This document shows positions 22,763-31,324 of a stretch of DNA of 44,217 nt, piece by piece. The notes under the pieces are model-generated. The model made no database searches, had not been told where the DNA came from, and worked only from the letters and a program-made list of their open reading frames with translations. The number at the start of each line of letters is the position of its first letter. Position 1 is the first letter of the stretch. Source of the stretch: Ruminococcus sp. UBA3280 (GTDB taxonomy: Bacteria > Bacillota > Clostridia > Oscillospirales > Ruminococcaceae); contig DETU01000052.1 of the NCBI GenBank assembly GCA_002362175.1, forward strand, positions 6,961-51,177, given 5' to 3'. A program made the translations under genes and the position numbers.

Positions 22763-24877
22763 TTACTTGTTTTTCTTTGCTTCGATTTCAGCAAGAGCGT
22801 CTTTGCGTGAGAGATTGATTCTGCCCTGTCTGTCGATTTCAAGAACTTTTACAACGATTTCGTCACCGACTGAAACAATATCCTCAACCTTTTCTACTCT
22901 CTGTTTGTCAAGCTTTGAGATATGAACAAGACCGTCTTTTCCCGGAGCAATTTCAACGAATGCACCAAAGTCCATAATTCTTACGACTTTACCCTTATAA
23001 ATTGCACCAACTTCGGGGTCGTTTGCGATTGTATGAACAATCTGAAGTGCCTTGTTTGTCTTATCGCCGTCGATACCGCTGATAAATACATTTCCGTCGT
23101 CGCTGATATCGATTTTAACTTCACAGTCTGCGGAAATCTTCTGTATAACCTTACCGCCCTGTCCGATAACTTCACGGATTTTGTCTACAGGAATTTTAGT
23201 CTGAAGCATTTTTGGTGCATATTTGTTTACAGTAGGTCTTGATTCGGGAATAGCCTTTAACATGATTTCGTCAAGAATGTAAAGACGTGCTTTTCTTGTC
23301 TTTTCAAAAGCTTCTTTTATGATAGCAGGAGTAAGGCCGTCAACTTTTATATCCACCTGAATAGCAGTGATACCCTTATGAGTACCGCCAACTTTGAAGT
23401 CCATATCGCCAAAGAAATCTTCAAGACCCTGAATATCAACCATTGTCATGAAGTTGTCGCTGTCGGGGAGAGTAATAAGACCGCATGAAATACCTGCAAC
23501 GGGTGCTTTAATCGGAACACCTGCGTCCATGAGTGCGAGAGTAGAACCACAGATAGAACCCTGTGAGGTAGAACCGTTTGAAGAAAGAACTTCCGAAACA
23601 AGTCTGAAAGCGTACGGGAATTCCTCAACGGAGGGGATTACAGGTGCTAAAGCTCTTTCAGCCAATGCACCATGACCGATTTCACGTCGTCCCGGACCTC
23701 TGCTCGGCTTTGTTTCGCCTACCGAGTAAGACGGGAAGTTATACTGATGCATATATCTTTTTGATTCTTCTTCGTCAAGACCGTCAATTTTCTGTGAATC
23801 GCTTACAGGACCGAGGGTTGCAATAGTAAGCACCTGCGTCTGACCTCTTGTGAAGAGTCCCGAACCGTGAACTCTCGGAAGGAGTCCGACTTCAGCAGCA
23901 AGCGGACGAATTTCGTCAATGCCTCTGCCGTCAACACGTTTACCGTTGTATAGCCATTCACGGACGATTTTCTTCTGCAACTTATAGATACACTCATCAA
24001 TCATTGCAGTCTGTTCAGGATAAACTTCATCAAACTTTGCATGAATATCGTCAACTATAGGAGCAAGTCTCTCATCACGTACTGTCTTGTCGTCTGTATC
24101 AAGAGCAACTTTAACACGTTCGGAAGCAAATTCTTCAATAGCCTCAAACATATCGTGGTCAACTTCCTGAGATTCAAAAGTAAATTTCTGTTTACCAATC
24201 TGATTTTTTATATCGCTGATGAAAGCAACCATTTTCTTGATTTCCTCGTGACCTTTGAGGATAGCTTCAAGCATGGTATCTTCGGGAACTTCGTTTGCAC
24301 CTGCTTCAATCATGACGATTTTTTCAGCAGTTCCCGCAACTGTAAGTGTGAGGTCTGTTTTTGCACGCTGTTCGAGTGTAGGGTTAAGAACAATTTCACC
24401 GTCAACAAGTCCGACATTTATGCCTGCAATAGGACCGTTCCACGGAATATCAGAAATTGAAATAGCTATTGAAGTAGCAATCATTCCGGCAATTTCGGGG
24501 GAATTGTCGGGTTCTACAGCAAGAACTGTCATAACAACTGAAACGTCGTTTCTCATGTCCTTGGGGAAAAGCGGTCTGATAGGTCTGTCAACGCATCTTG
24601 AAGTGAGTATAGCCTTTTCTGATGGCTTACCTTCTCTCTTTGTGAAAGAACCCGGAATTTTTCCTACTGAATAAAGTCTTTCCTCATAATCAACGGAAAG
24701 CGGAAAAAAGTCAATTCCCTCACGTGGCTTTGCACTTGCGGTAACGTTAGCCATAACAACTGTTTCACCGTATCTTACCCAGCAAGAACCGTTTGCGAGA
24801 CCACAGGTCTTACCTGTTTCTACGACAAGTGGTCTGCCTGCATAGGTAGTTTCAAACGTTCTGTAATTTTCAAACAT
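22763..24877 (-). CDS. pnp: Polynucleotide phosphorylase
   Basis: 704 residues, full length. Two RNase PH domains (about 10-145 and 310-540) flank a helical linker; the second carries the catalytic site (GSTSQGSICGSTLALMDAG and IQGLEDFFGDMDFKVGGT, with the conserved Asp residues). A KH domain (about 550-615, IREVIGQGGKVIQKI) and an S1 domain (about 618-690, GAIYKGKVVRIMDFGAFVE) follow. It degrades RNA 3'-5' by phosphorolysis. It lies downstream of rpsO as in most bacteria, with a long stem-loop in the leader (24909-24974) comparable in position to the RNase III-processed leader of enterobacterial pnp. GGAGGC precedes the ATG. Confidence 0.97.
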   Translation of the reverse strand: MFENYRTFETTYAGRPLVVETGKTCGLANGSCWVRYGETVVMANVTASAKPREGIDFFPLSVDYEERLYSVGKIPGSFTKREGKPSEKAILTSRCVDRPIRPLFPKDMRNDVSVVMTVLAVEPDNSPEIAGMIATSIAISISDIPWNGPIAGINVGLVDGEIVLNPTLEQRAKTDLTLTVAGTAEKIVMIEAGANEVPEDTMLEAILKGHEEIKKMVAFISDIKNQIGKQKFTFESQEVDHDMFEAIEEFASERVKVALDTDDKTVRDERLAPIVDDIHAKFDEVYPEQTAMIDECIYKLQKKIVREWLYNGKRVDGRGIDEIRPLAAEVGLLPRVHGSGLFTRGQTQVLTIATLGPVSDSQKIDGLDEEESKRYMHQYNFPSYSVGETKPSRGPGRREIGHGALAERALAPVIPSVEEFPYAFRLVSEVLSSNGSTSQGSICGSTLALMDAGVPIKAPVAGISCGLITLPDSDNFMTMVDIQGLEDFFGDMDFKVGGTHKGITAIQVDIKVDGLTPAIIKEAFEKTRKARLYILDEIMLKAIPESRPTVNKYAPKMLQTKIPVDKIREVIGQGGKVIQKISADCEVKIDISDDGNVFISGIDGDKTNKALQIVHTIANDPEVGAIYKGKVVRIMDFGAFVEIAPGKDGLVHISKLDKQRVEKVEDIVSVGDEIVVKVLEIDRQGRINLSRKDALAEIEAKKNK

Positions 24878-24908
24878 AAAATGCCTCCATAAAAAGTTTG
24901 TTTTTCAG

Positions 24909-24974
24909 CGGCTTTAGCAATAAACTCTGACACACGAAAAAGTCCGTTGTACCACAGTTTAATGCTAAAAGCCG
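24909..24974 (-). promoter_or_regulatory. Long stem-loop in the pnp leader
   Basis: CGGCTTTAGCAATAAACT (24909-24926) and AGTTTAATGCTAAAAGCCG (24956-24974) pair almost completely, with one bulged base and one mismatch. Inner bases CTG/CAG and ACACG/CGTTGT extend the stem. The structure ends about 30 bases before the pnp start on the minus strand and has no T-run after it, so it is not a terminator. It is a likely double-strand nuclease site or autoregulatory element. Confidence 0.6.
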
Positions 24975-24992
24975 TTTACTGATAAAGACGTA

Positions 24993-25025
24993 AAGGCAGA
25001 GGGGCATGAAAAACCCGTCTGCCTT
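24993..25025 (-). terminator. Hairpin after rpsO, weak terminator or processing site
   Basis: AAGGCAGA (24993-25000) pairs with TCTGCCTT (25018-25025), extended inward by GGG/CCC beyond a mismatch. The T content after the 3' arm on the minus strand is low, so partial read-through into pnp is expected. Confidence 0.6.
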
Positions 25026-25035
25026 AAATACGAAA

Positions 25036-25302
25036 TTACTTACGAAGTCCGAGCTTTTCGATGATAGCACGGTATCTTGTAATGTCCTTCTTCTTGAGAT
25101 AAGCGAGGAGATTACGTCTGTGACCAACCATCTTTAAGAGACCTCTTCTTGAGTGGTGGTCATTCTTGTGAGTCTTGAGGTGACCTGTAAGGTCGTTGAT
25201 TCTCTTTGTGAGAATAGCAATCTGAACTTCTGGTGAACCTGTATCGGTTTCGTGTGTTCTGTTAGCCTCAATAACGGCTGTTTTTTCTTCTTTCAGTAAC
25301 AT
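25036..25302 (-). CDS. rpsO: 30S ribosomal protein S15
   Basis: 88 residues, the normal length. The signatures ETDTGSPEVQIAILTKRI, HLKTHKNDHHSRRGLL and VGHRRNLLAYL match S15, which binds 16S rRNA helices 20-22 and nucleates the central domain of the 30S subunit. The ATG at 25302 is chosen over the GTG at 25311 because AGAGGTG then has proper spacing and the N-terminus matches family length. It is transcribed from its own promoter with a structured leader and followed by pnp. Confidence 0.97.
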   Translation of the reverse strand: MLLKEEKTAVIEANRTHETDTGSPEVQIAILTKRINDLTGHLKTHKNDHHSRRGLLKMVGHRRNLLAYLKKKDITRYRAIIEKLGLRK

Positions 25303-25329
25303 TGAAAGCACCTCTTAATTAAAAATATT

Positions 25330-25383
25330 CCGTTGACTAAGACAAGGGTGAAATTGAGGACAAGCCCTTGTCTGAGTACACGG
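25330..25383 (-). promoter_or_regulatory. Structured rpsO leader, candidate S15 autoregulatory element
   Basis: On the minus strand the leader begins with CCGTGTACT, pairing with AGTCAACGG, and encloses CAGACAAGGG pairing with CCCTTGTCTT. The inner left strand can instead fold locally, GACAA with TTGTC around GGGC, which would break the larger stem. The element starts right at the expected transcription start and ends about 28 bases before the rpsO ATG. Confidence 0.6.
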
Positions 25384-25390
25384 TGAGATT

Positions 25391-25419
25391 ATTATAACAT
25401 AAAAATTTCCGATTGTAAA
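25391..25419 (-). promoter_or_regulatory. Promoter of rpsO-pnp
   Basis: On the minus strand, TTTACA (25419-25414), 17 bases, TATAAT (25396-25391), with TG for an extended -10. Together with the rpsO leader and the divergent rpe promoter, this accounts for the gene-free stretch 25303-25612. Confidence 0.82.
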
Positions 25420-25490
25420 GAGGTTTTGCGAAAAAATTTCAGAAAAATTATTTTTTTATTTAGATAAAAGAAAAAAACAATTCAGGCATA

Positions 25491-25519
25491 TTGACGACAG
25501 ACGATAAATATTATATAAT
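25491..25519 (+). promoter_or_regulatory. Promoter of rpe
   Basis: TTGACG (25491-25496), 17 bases, TATAAT (25514-25519). It leaves an untranslated leader of about 85 bases before the rpe ATG at 25613, in which I see no strong stem. Confidence 0.75.
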
Positions 25520-25612
25520 TAAAAAAGGATAATGAATAATTCGGATAATAACAACAGGTTCAGGATTGACCTTTCAGCGATATGTTATAAAAAAGAAAGA
25601 AGTGTATAAAAA

Positions 25613-26263
25613 ATGAAGAATTATGTGTCGGCCTCTGTATTAAGTGCGGATATGCTCAGTTTTGGTGACGAGATTAAGAAGCTTGAAAAAAACGGAATTG
25701 ATATGTTACATTTTGATGTTATGGACGGTATATTTGTTAATAATATAACATTTGGTCTGCCTGTCCTTGAAAGAATGAACAGGGAAACGGATATTGTTCT
25801 TGATGTACATCTTATGATTACAGACCCTTTGAAATATGTTAAACGTTTTGCTGAAAACGGTGCGGATATTATTTCTTTCCATATTGAAAGTGAAAGCGAT
25901 ACAATGGAAACAATCAACGCCATAAGAGAAAGCGGTGCAAAGACTGCACTTGCAATAAAACCTGCTACTCCTGCCAAAGCGGTTTATGAGTATATGCCTT
26001 ATCTTGATATGGTTCTTGTAATGACTGTAGAACCGGGATTCAGCGGACAGAAATTCATGGATATGAGTGATAAAATAAGTAAAATCCGTAAATATGCAGA
26101 CGAAAACGGTTATGATGTTGACATTGAGGTTGACGGCGGTATAAATGACGTTACATCTGAAACAGTAAAAAAAGCGGGTGCAAACGTGCTTGTTTCGGGA
26201 AGTTATCTCTTTAAGGCTGAAGATATGAAAGAGACTGCAAATAAACTCAGGTCTGATGTATAA
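25613..26263 (+). CDS. rpe: Ribulose-phosphate 3-epimerase
   Basis: 216 residues, a TIM barrel that interconverts ribulose 5-phosphate and xylulose 5-phosphate in the pentose phosphate pathway. SASVLSADMLSFGDEI at the N-terminus, the metal-binding LHFDVMDGIFVNNITFG and VLDVHLMI, MTVEPGFSGQKF and IEVDGGIN are present with the catalytic Asp pair (DVMDG and VDGGI). Its ribosome binding site (AGAAAGAAG) is weak. In other Firmicutes rpe sits by rsgA and thiamine pyrophosphokinase genes; here it is followed after 42 bases by an unrelated membrane-anchored protein gene. Confidence 0.96.
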   Translation: MKNYVSASVLSADMLSFGDEIKKLEKNGIDMLHFDVMDGIFVNNITFGLPVLERMNRETDIVLDVHLMITDPLKYVKRFAENGADIISFHIESESDTMETINAIRESGAKTALAIKPATPAKAVYEYMPYLDMVLVMTVEPGFSGQKFMDMSDKISKIRKYADENGYDVDIEVDGGINDVTSETVKKAGANVLVSGSYLFKAEDMKETANKLRSDV

Positions 26264-26305
26264 TGAAAAGATAAATAAAATGGATTTCTGTTAGGAGAGA
26301 ATCAG

Positions 26306-27493
26306 ATGAAGATAAAGAACAAGGGAAGGAAAATTTATAAGACAAAAGAAAAAAACTATTACGGAAAAAGTCCCGTGGGAAAATTTTTCTCCGCACTTCT
26401 TTCCATTCTTCTTATCGGCGGAATTGGTTTTTTAGGATACAGCGTTGCAGGTCCGTGGATTAACTATACAAGGAAACAGGGCGACGAAGAACCGCAGGAA
26501 TCCGAAACCGAATCGTCGGAGGAAGAAACATTTTCCGAAATACATACGGAAAACAACGAAATGTTATCGGTTCCCGAAAGTAAACACGAAACATACAAGG
26601 CATTTTTCCTCAGTGAGTACGATATGTCCAGTACGGAATCAATAAAAATGGCAGTCGGACGAATACCGCAGGAGCAGGGGATTGAATATATTGAAGTTCC
26701 TCTGAAACTGAAAAGCGGAAAGCTTACATATAAATCTTCTTCACAGCAAATCACTGATTCTGATATTGTCCAGCCTGAAATTACATTGCAGGAAATAACA
26801 CGTACCATAAAGAAAGAGGGGTATAAACCGTCTGCACATATCAGTGTTTTTGCAGACAGTACAATTCCGAAAATATATCCCCAGTACAGTTACATGATTA
26901 CGGAAACTCTTTCCGTATGGCAGGACAGTAATTCATGTTTATGGGCATCACCCTTTTCTTCTGATTATACGGATTATCTGACGTTTATTGCAGATGAAAT
27001 TTCAGAAGCGGGATTTGAAAAAATAATCTGTTCTGATTTGTCCTTTCCGCAGTTCAGTGACAGGGATATTGAAGAACTCAATGACACACGTCTTGAAAGT
27101 GATGGAAGATATACATATCTTACTGATACCGCAAACGTTCTTTATAAAACAATAACTGATGATAATTCTGATATGCTGATTGAAGTTTCCGCTTCCGACG
27201 TTATAAGCGGAAAAGCGGAGATTCTGAAACCGTTGTTTCTTGATGCCGATACTATAGTTATGAATATAAATCTTGACGAAATCAGCAGGGGAGTTGATAC
27301 AGGTAGTACGGTATATGAATTTAACGGAAGTGTGTCGGAAAACGTTCTGAAAATGCTTGAACTTTCAGAAGACGAACTTTCTGATTTCAATGTTACTGTG
27401 CGTATATCAGGCGGTTCAAACAATACATCTGATGTTTTAAAGGCAAAGGACGATATAGCTGAAAAAGGTTATACCTCTTTTATACTTGGATAA
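26306..27493 (+). CDS. Membrane-anchored extracytoplasmic protein, possibly a glycosidase-like barrel
   Basis: 395 residues. A basic N-terminus (1-24) is followed by one membrane helix (about 25-46), an acidic Ser/Glu-rich linker (about 55-85, QESETESSEEE) and a soluble domain (about 95-395). The soluble part alternates strands and helices (YIEVPLKLKSGKLTY, GYKPSAHISVFAD, FEKIICSDLSF, DTIVMNINLDEI), loosely like the putative glycoside-hydrolase-like barrels (DUF4015/GHL type) of Firmicutes. I cannot point to catalytic acids, so this is only a suggestion. TTAGGAG precedes the ATG at 26306. The next gene, hprK, begins 40 bases after its stop. Confidence 0.7.
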   Translation: MKIKNKGRKIYKTKEKNYYGKSPVGKFFSALLSILLIGGIGFLGYSVAGPWINYTRKQGDEEPQESETESSEEETFSEIHTENNEMLSVPESKHETYKAFFLSEYDMSSTESIKMAVGRIPQEQGIEYIEVPLKLKSGKLTYKSSSQQITDSDIVQPEITLQEITRTIKKEGYKPSAHISVFADSTIPKIYPQYSYMITETLSVWQDSNSCLWASPFSSDYTDYLTFIADEISEAGFEKIICSDLSFPQFSDRDIEELNDTRLESDGRYTYLTDTANVLYKTITDDNSDMLIEVSASDVISGKAEILKPLFLDADTIVMNINLDEISRGVDTGSTVYEFNGSVSENVLKMLELSEDELSDFNVTVRISGGSNNTSDVLKAKDDIAEKGYTSFILG

Positions 27494-27532
27494 AAAATAA
27501 ATCCGAACTTTTTCGGAGAAATGGAGAATAAA

Positions 27533-28492
27533 ATGGCTGAAAACTTTAAGGTATCACTTCAGAAAGTGATAGACGAATTTAAACTTGAAATAATCTATAT
27601 ACACAAGGACGCAAAAGATGTCATGATTGACGAAAATGACGTAAACAGACCCGGACTTCAGTTAATGGGATTCTATGAGTATTTTAATCCTGAAAGAATC
27701 CAGATTATCGGAAAAATGGAGTTTGCCTATTTGTCAACAATCGACGAAAAAACAAGACGTGAAAGACTTCAGCTTCTTTTTGCACAGCGAATCCCTGCTC
27801 TTATCATAACAAGGGAACTGCCGTATTTTGCGGAAATGCTTGAACTTGCAAAGGAATATGAAGTCCCGTTGTTAAGGAGCAAGGAAAGTACTTCAAATTT
27901 CATGTCGGGACTTATCGCTTTCCTTAATCTCACTCTTGCACCGAGAATTACACGTCATGGTGTACTTATTGAAATATACGGTGAAGGTGTATTCATTACA
28001 GGTGAAAGTGGTGTAGGAAAGAGTGAAACTGCTATTGAACTTGTAAAGCGTGGACACAGACTTGTTGCCGACGACGCTGTTGAAATAAGAAAGGTTTCAA
28101 ATATAAGTCTTGTCGGAAGTTCACCCGATAATATCCGTCATTTCCTCGAATTAAGGGGCATAGGAATTATTAACGCACGTCGTCTTTTTGGTATCGGTGC
28201 GGTAAAGATGACCGAAAAGCTTGACCTTGTTGTAGAACTTGAACAGTGGAACTCTGAAAAGCTTTATGACAGAATGGGCGTTGATACGGAATATGTTTCA
28301 CTTCTCGGTGTTAAAGTACCATCGCTTACAATTCCTGTAAAGCCGGGACGTAATCTTGCGGTTATTCTTGAAGTTGCCGCAATGAACAACAGACAGAAGA
28401 AAATGGGCTATAATGCGGCTGCTGAACTTCTTCACAGGCTCGGTATGGAGTCAGATGCTAAAGAAGTTGTCCGTGACTATGAAACATTTTAA
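27533..28492 (+). CDS. hprK: HPr kinase/phosphorylase
   Basis: 319 residues. It phosphorylates HPr on Ser46 and reverses this, setting carbon catabolite repression in Firmicutes. The N-terminal domain spans 1-128; the C-terminal kinase domain contains the P-loop GESGVGKSET, LVADDAVEIR and the HPrK signature ELRGIGIINARRLFG. ATG at 27533 is preferred over 27521 because ATGGAGAA between them supplies a spaced binding site. It heads the conserved cluster hprK-murB-rapZ-whiA-dnaE. Confidence 0.97.
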   Translation: MAENFKVSLQKVIDEFKLEIIYIHKDAKDVMIDENDVNRPGLQLMGFYEYFNPERIQIIGKMEFAYLSTIDEKTRRERLQLLFAQRIPALIITRELPYFAEMLELAKEYEVPLLRSKESTSNFMSGLIAFLNLTLAPRITRHGVLIEIYGEGVFITGESGVGKSETAIELVKRGHRLVADDAVEIRKVSNISLVGSSPDNIRHFLELRGIGIINARRLFGIGAVKMTEKLDLVVELEQWNSEKLYDRMGVDTEYVSLLGVKVPSLTIPVKPGRNLAVILEVAAMNNRQKKMGYNAAAELLHRLGMESDAKEVVRDYETF

Positions 28493-28516
28493 TCAATTAA
28501 GTTTCAGGGGGAAACT

Positions 28517-29422
28517 ATGGTAAATATAAATGAACTTACTAATCTTTGCGACAAACTCGGTTGTCGTATAACTGCGGAGTGTTCTCTTGGCGAATATGTC
28601 ACTTTTCGTTTCGGTGGTGTGTGCCGTGCGTTGATAAGCGTCAACTCTGCGGATTCGGTTGTTGAGATACTCCGTTATCTCAAAGAAAACGATATAAGAT
28701 ATTTTATTCTCGGCAGAGGAAGCAACGTTATTGTTTCCGACGAGGGTTTTGACGGTGTTATTCTGCTTTTCGGAAGTGACTTTGCCAAAATTGAAGTAAA
28801 CGGAAATACAATAAAATGCGATGCAGGAGCTTTGCTTGCTTCTGCGTGTGTTCATGCACAACAGTCGTCACTTACAGGTATGGAGAACCTTTTTGGTATT
28901 CCGGGAACAGTCGGCGGTGCTTTGTACATGAATGCGGGAGCATACGGAAGCGAAATGGCTGACATAGTTGTTTCTGCGGAGTATATAGACGAAAACTGTG
29001 AAAAGCGTTTTATAAGTCGTGAAGATATGGAACTTTCATACAGACACAGCTTTTTTTCAGGAACACCCCGTGTAATTACGTCCGTTACAATGGAACTTTC
29101 AGCAGGAAATGCCGACAGTATAAAAGCGGCAATGAATGACTGTATGGCTAAAAGAAGTTCAAAACAGCCTCTTGAATATCCCAGTGCGGGAAGTACTTTC
29201 AAGAGACCTGAGGGTAGTTATGCTTCACTTCTTATTGAGCAGTGCGGTCTTAAAGGACTTTCATGCGGTGGTGCGGAAGTAAGTGAAAAGCATAGCGGTT
29301 TTGTGATAAACAAGGGCTATGCAACCTGTGCGGACGTACTTGAACTTTGTGGCATGGTACAGAAAACCGTAAAGGAAAAAACGGGTTTTGTTCTTGAACT
29401 TGAACCGATAATATTGAAGTAA
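28517..29422 (+). CDS. murB: UDP-N-acetylenolpyruvoylglucosamine reductase
   Basis: 301 residues, an FAD enzyme that makes UDP-N-acetylmuramate for peptidoglycan. FAD-binding ILGRGSNVIVSDEGFDGVIL and GIPGTVGGALYMNAGAYG are clear; YRHSFF, PSAGSTFKRP, with the catalytic Ser, and the late Glu in LELEPI match the short type II form found in Firmicutes. CAGGGGG precedes the ATG. Second gene of the hprK cluster, 24 bases after hprK. Confidence 0.97.
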   Translation: MVNINELTNLCDKLGCRITAECSLGEYVTFRFGGVCRALISVNSADSVVEILRYLKENDIRYFILGRGSNVIVSDEGFDGVILLFGSDFAKIEVNGNTIKCDAGALLASACVHAQQSSLTGMENLFGIPGTVGGALYMNAGAYGSEMADIVVSAEYIDENCEKRFISREDMELSYRHSFFSGTPRVITSVTMELSAGNADSIKAAMNDCMAKRSSKQPLEYPSAGSTFKRPEGSYASLLIEQCGLKGLSCGGAEVSEKHSGFVINKGYATCADVLELCGMVQKTVKEKTGFVLELEPIILK

Positions 29423-29467
29423 ATTATTTTCCGATATTGAAATTCCTATAATCAGGGGAGGTATTTT

Positions 29468-30340
29468 ATGCAGCTGTTAATTATTACAGGAATGTCAGGC
29501 TCAGGTAAGTCCTGCGTCATGGACGTTATGGAGGACATAGGCTATTATTGTATTGACAATATTCCTCCTAAGCTTATTTCACGCTTTGTTGATATATGCC
29601 GTAAAACAGACAGCGGAATAAATAAAATTGCCGTTGCTGTTGACATAAGGACGGGAGATATGTTTGCGGAAATTTTCCGTTCATGGCAGTATCTTAAAAG
29701 TGATGAAGAACTTGAAGTGAAAGTTATTTTTATTGAGGCAAGCGACGAAGTAATTATAAAACGTTACAAGGAGACACGTCGCCGTCACCCTCTTGACGAC
29801 AAATTCAGCGGAAATCTTCACAAGGCTATAAAATACGAACGTATGCAGTTATCGCAGTTGAGGGAGATTTGTGATTATTATATTGAAACGTCTGAACTTT
29901 CTTCGGGACAGCTAAAGGAGCAGATAAAGGAACTTTTCCTTAACCGCAGTTCAGATTCACTTACTATAAAAGTGATGTCATTTGGTTTCAAGTACGGAGT
30001 ATCTACGGAATCAGACCTTATCTTTGATGTAAGATGTCTGCCGAATCCCTATTATATTGAAGAACTGCGTAATCATACAGGCTGTGACGAATGTGTAAGG
30101 GACTATGTTATGAGTTTTGAACAGTCTCAGGAACTTTTCAGAAAGCTTACAGACCTTATTGACTATCTTATTCCGCTTTATGTACATGAGGGAAAAAGTC
30201 AGCTTGTTATAGCTTTTGGCTGTACGGGCGGTAAACATCGTTCAATTACGTTTGCTGAACTTATGTCACGTCATCTTAAAGAAAATAATTACAAGGTTCA
30301 GAAATATCACCGTGACATAACAAAAGATAAAAAAATTTAA
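29468..30340 (+). CDS. rapZ: RapZ/YvcJ-family nucleotide-binding protein
   Basis: 290 residues. Walker A GMSGSGKSCV is followed by MEDIGYYCIDNIPP, a fingerprint of this family. The C-terminal domain carries IAFGCTGGKHRSI, the conserved phosphate/nucleotide-binding motif. In enterobacteria RapZ controls glucosamine-6-phosphate synthase through small RNAs; in Bacillus YvcJ has a less clear role with GTP binding and competence. Co-location with murB and whiA is conserved across Gram-positives and suggests a link to cell-envelope precursor supply. GGGGAGG is upstream of the ATG. Confidence 0.95.
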   Translation: MQLLIITGMSGSGKSCVMDVMEDIGYYCIDNIPPKLISRFVDICRKTDSGINKIAVAVDIRTGDMFAEIFRSWQYLKSDEELEVKVIFIEASDEVIIKRYKETRRRHPLDDKFSGNLHKAIKYERMQLSQLREICDYYIETSELSSGQLKEQIKELFLNRSSDSLTIKVMSFGFKYGVSTESDLIFDVRCLPNPYYIEELRNHTGCDECVRDYVMSFEQSQELFRKLTDLIDYLIPLYVHEGKSQLVIAFGCTGGKHRSITFAELMSRHLKENNYKVQKYHRDITKDKKI

Positions 30341-30344
30341 TTTC

Positions 30345-30391
30345 TTGTCCGTATGTGCCTGAATTTTTTTCAGGCGTGTGCGGACAATTTT
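30345..30391 (+). terminator. 19-bp hairpin between rapZ and whiA (attenuator/terminator)
   Basis: TTGTCCGTATGTGCCTGAA (30345-30363) pairs along its whole length with TTCAGGCGTGTGCGGACAA (30369-30387) if G-U pairs are allowed (four of them), around a five-T loop, followed by four Ts. On the opposite strand the same positions give A-C mismatches, so the structure is specific to plus-strand RNA. It ends just before the whiA ribosome binding site. Confidence 0.7.
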
Positions 30392-30412
30392 CGGAAAGGA
30401 CTGATTTTTTTA

Positions 30413-31324
30413 ATGTCTTTCTCAAATGATGTAAGAAGTGAAATATGTTCTGCAATATGCGATAATGACAAACGTTTTGCGTGTCTTTACGGAATGTTGC
30501 TTTTTTGTCGTACACTTACCCCAAAGCATATATGTTTTCAGAGTGAGAGTGTTGTTTCGTCTGAAGTTTTCGGAAAACTCTTTAAAAACGTCTTTAAAGT
30601 GAGTATAGAATGTCATGAAAACGCACGAAAGGACGGCAGTGTTCTTTATAGTTATGATATTCATGACGAAAATCTTATAGGCGAAGTTTACAGGACATAT
30701 AAATTCATAAATTCTGTGAGGACCATCAATTCAGAAATTATTGTGACGAACAGTATCGGAGTATTTACGGCAGGGATTTTTCTTTCATGCGGAAGTGTAA
30801 ACGACCCTTCAAAAGAGTATCATCTTGAGTTTGCTGTACCGACAGAAGTTCTTGCGGAAGAACTTATTGTACTTTTGGGTGATATAGGAGTGAATGCAAA
30901 AACGGCGGTTCGTCGTGGACAGTATATTGTTTATATAAAGGACAGCGAATCAATTGAAGATACGCTGACATTCATAGGAGCTCAGAACTGCACTCTTGAA
31001 ATAATGAATGTAAAGATTTATAAGGACGTTCGCAACAAGGCAAACAGGCTTGCAAACTGTGATTCCGCCAATATAGACAAGGTTGTGAATGCCGCTATGA
31101 AACAGACTGAAGATATACGTCTTATTGAATCGGCAGACGGTCTTGAAAGTCTGTCGGACGAACTGCGTGAAGTTGCCGAAATACGTCTTGACAATATGGA
31201 TATGAGCCTGAAAGAAATAGGGGAAATTTTGTCTATAAGCCGTTCGGGAGTTAACCACCGTTTTAAGAGGATTGCAAGAATTGCGGAAGATATAAGGAAC
31301 AGGGGAAATCAAAATGAAAAATGA
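30413..31324 (+). CDS. whiA: WhiA sporulation/division regulator
   Basis: 303 residues. It has an N-terminal LAGLIDADG-like fold (about 1-200; FLSCGSVNDPSKEYHLEF) lacking endonuclease acidic residues, and a C-terminal helix-turn-helix (about 225-300; MSLKEIGEILSISRSGVNHRF). WhiA controls sporulation septation in Streptomyces and affects chromosome segregation and division in Bacillus. ATG at 30413 is set by GGAAAGGA (30393-30400), though the spacing is long at 12 bases. An in-frame codon at 30353 lies inside the hairpin and is rejected. It overlaps dnaE by 11 bases. Confidence 0.95.
   Translation: MSFSNDVRSEICSAICDNDKRFACLYGMLLFCRTLTPKHICFQSESVVSSEVFGKLFKNVFKVSIECHENARKDGSVLYSYDIHDENLIGEVYRTYKFINSVRTINSEIIVTNSIGVFTAGIFLSCGSVNDPSKEYHLEFAVPTEVLAEELIVLLGDIGVNAKTAVRRGQYIVYIKDSESIEDTLTFIGAQNCTLEIMNVKIYKDVRNKANRLANCDSANIDKVVNAAMKQTEDIRLIESADGLESLSDELREVAEIRLDNMDMSLKEIGEILSISRSGVNHRFKRIARIAEDIRNRGNQNEK

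Noticed and set aside
25561..25591. Second rpe promoter (TTGACC with TATAAA)
   Set aside because: The spacing is only 14 bases, too short for a sigma-A promoter; the 17-base-spaced pair at 25491-25519 is far better.
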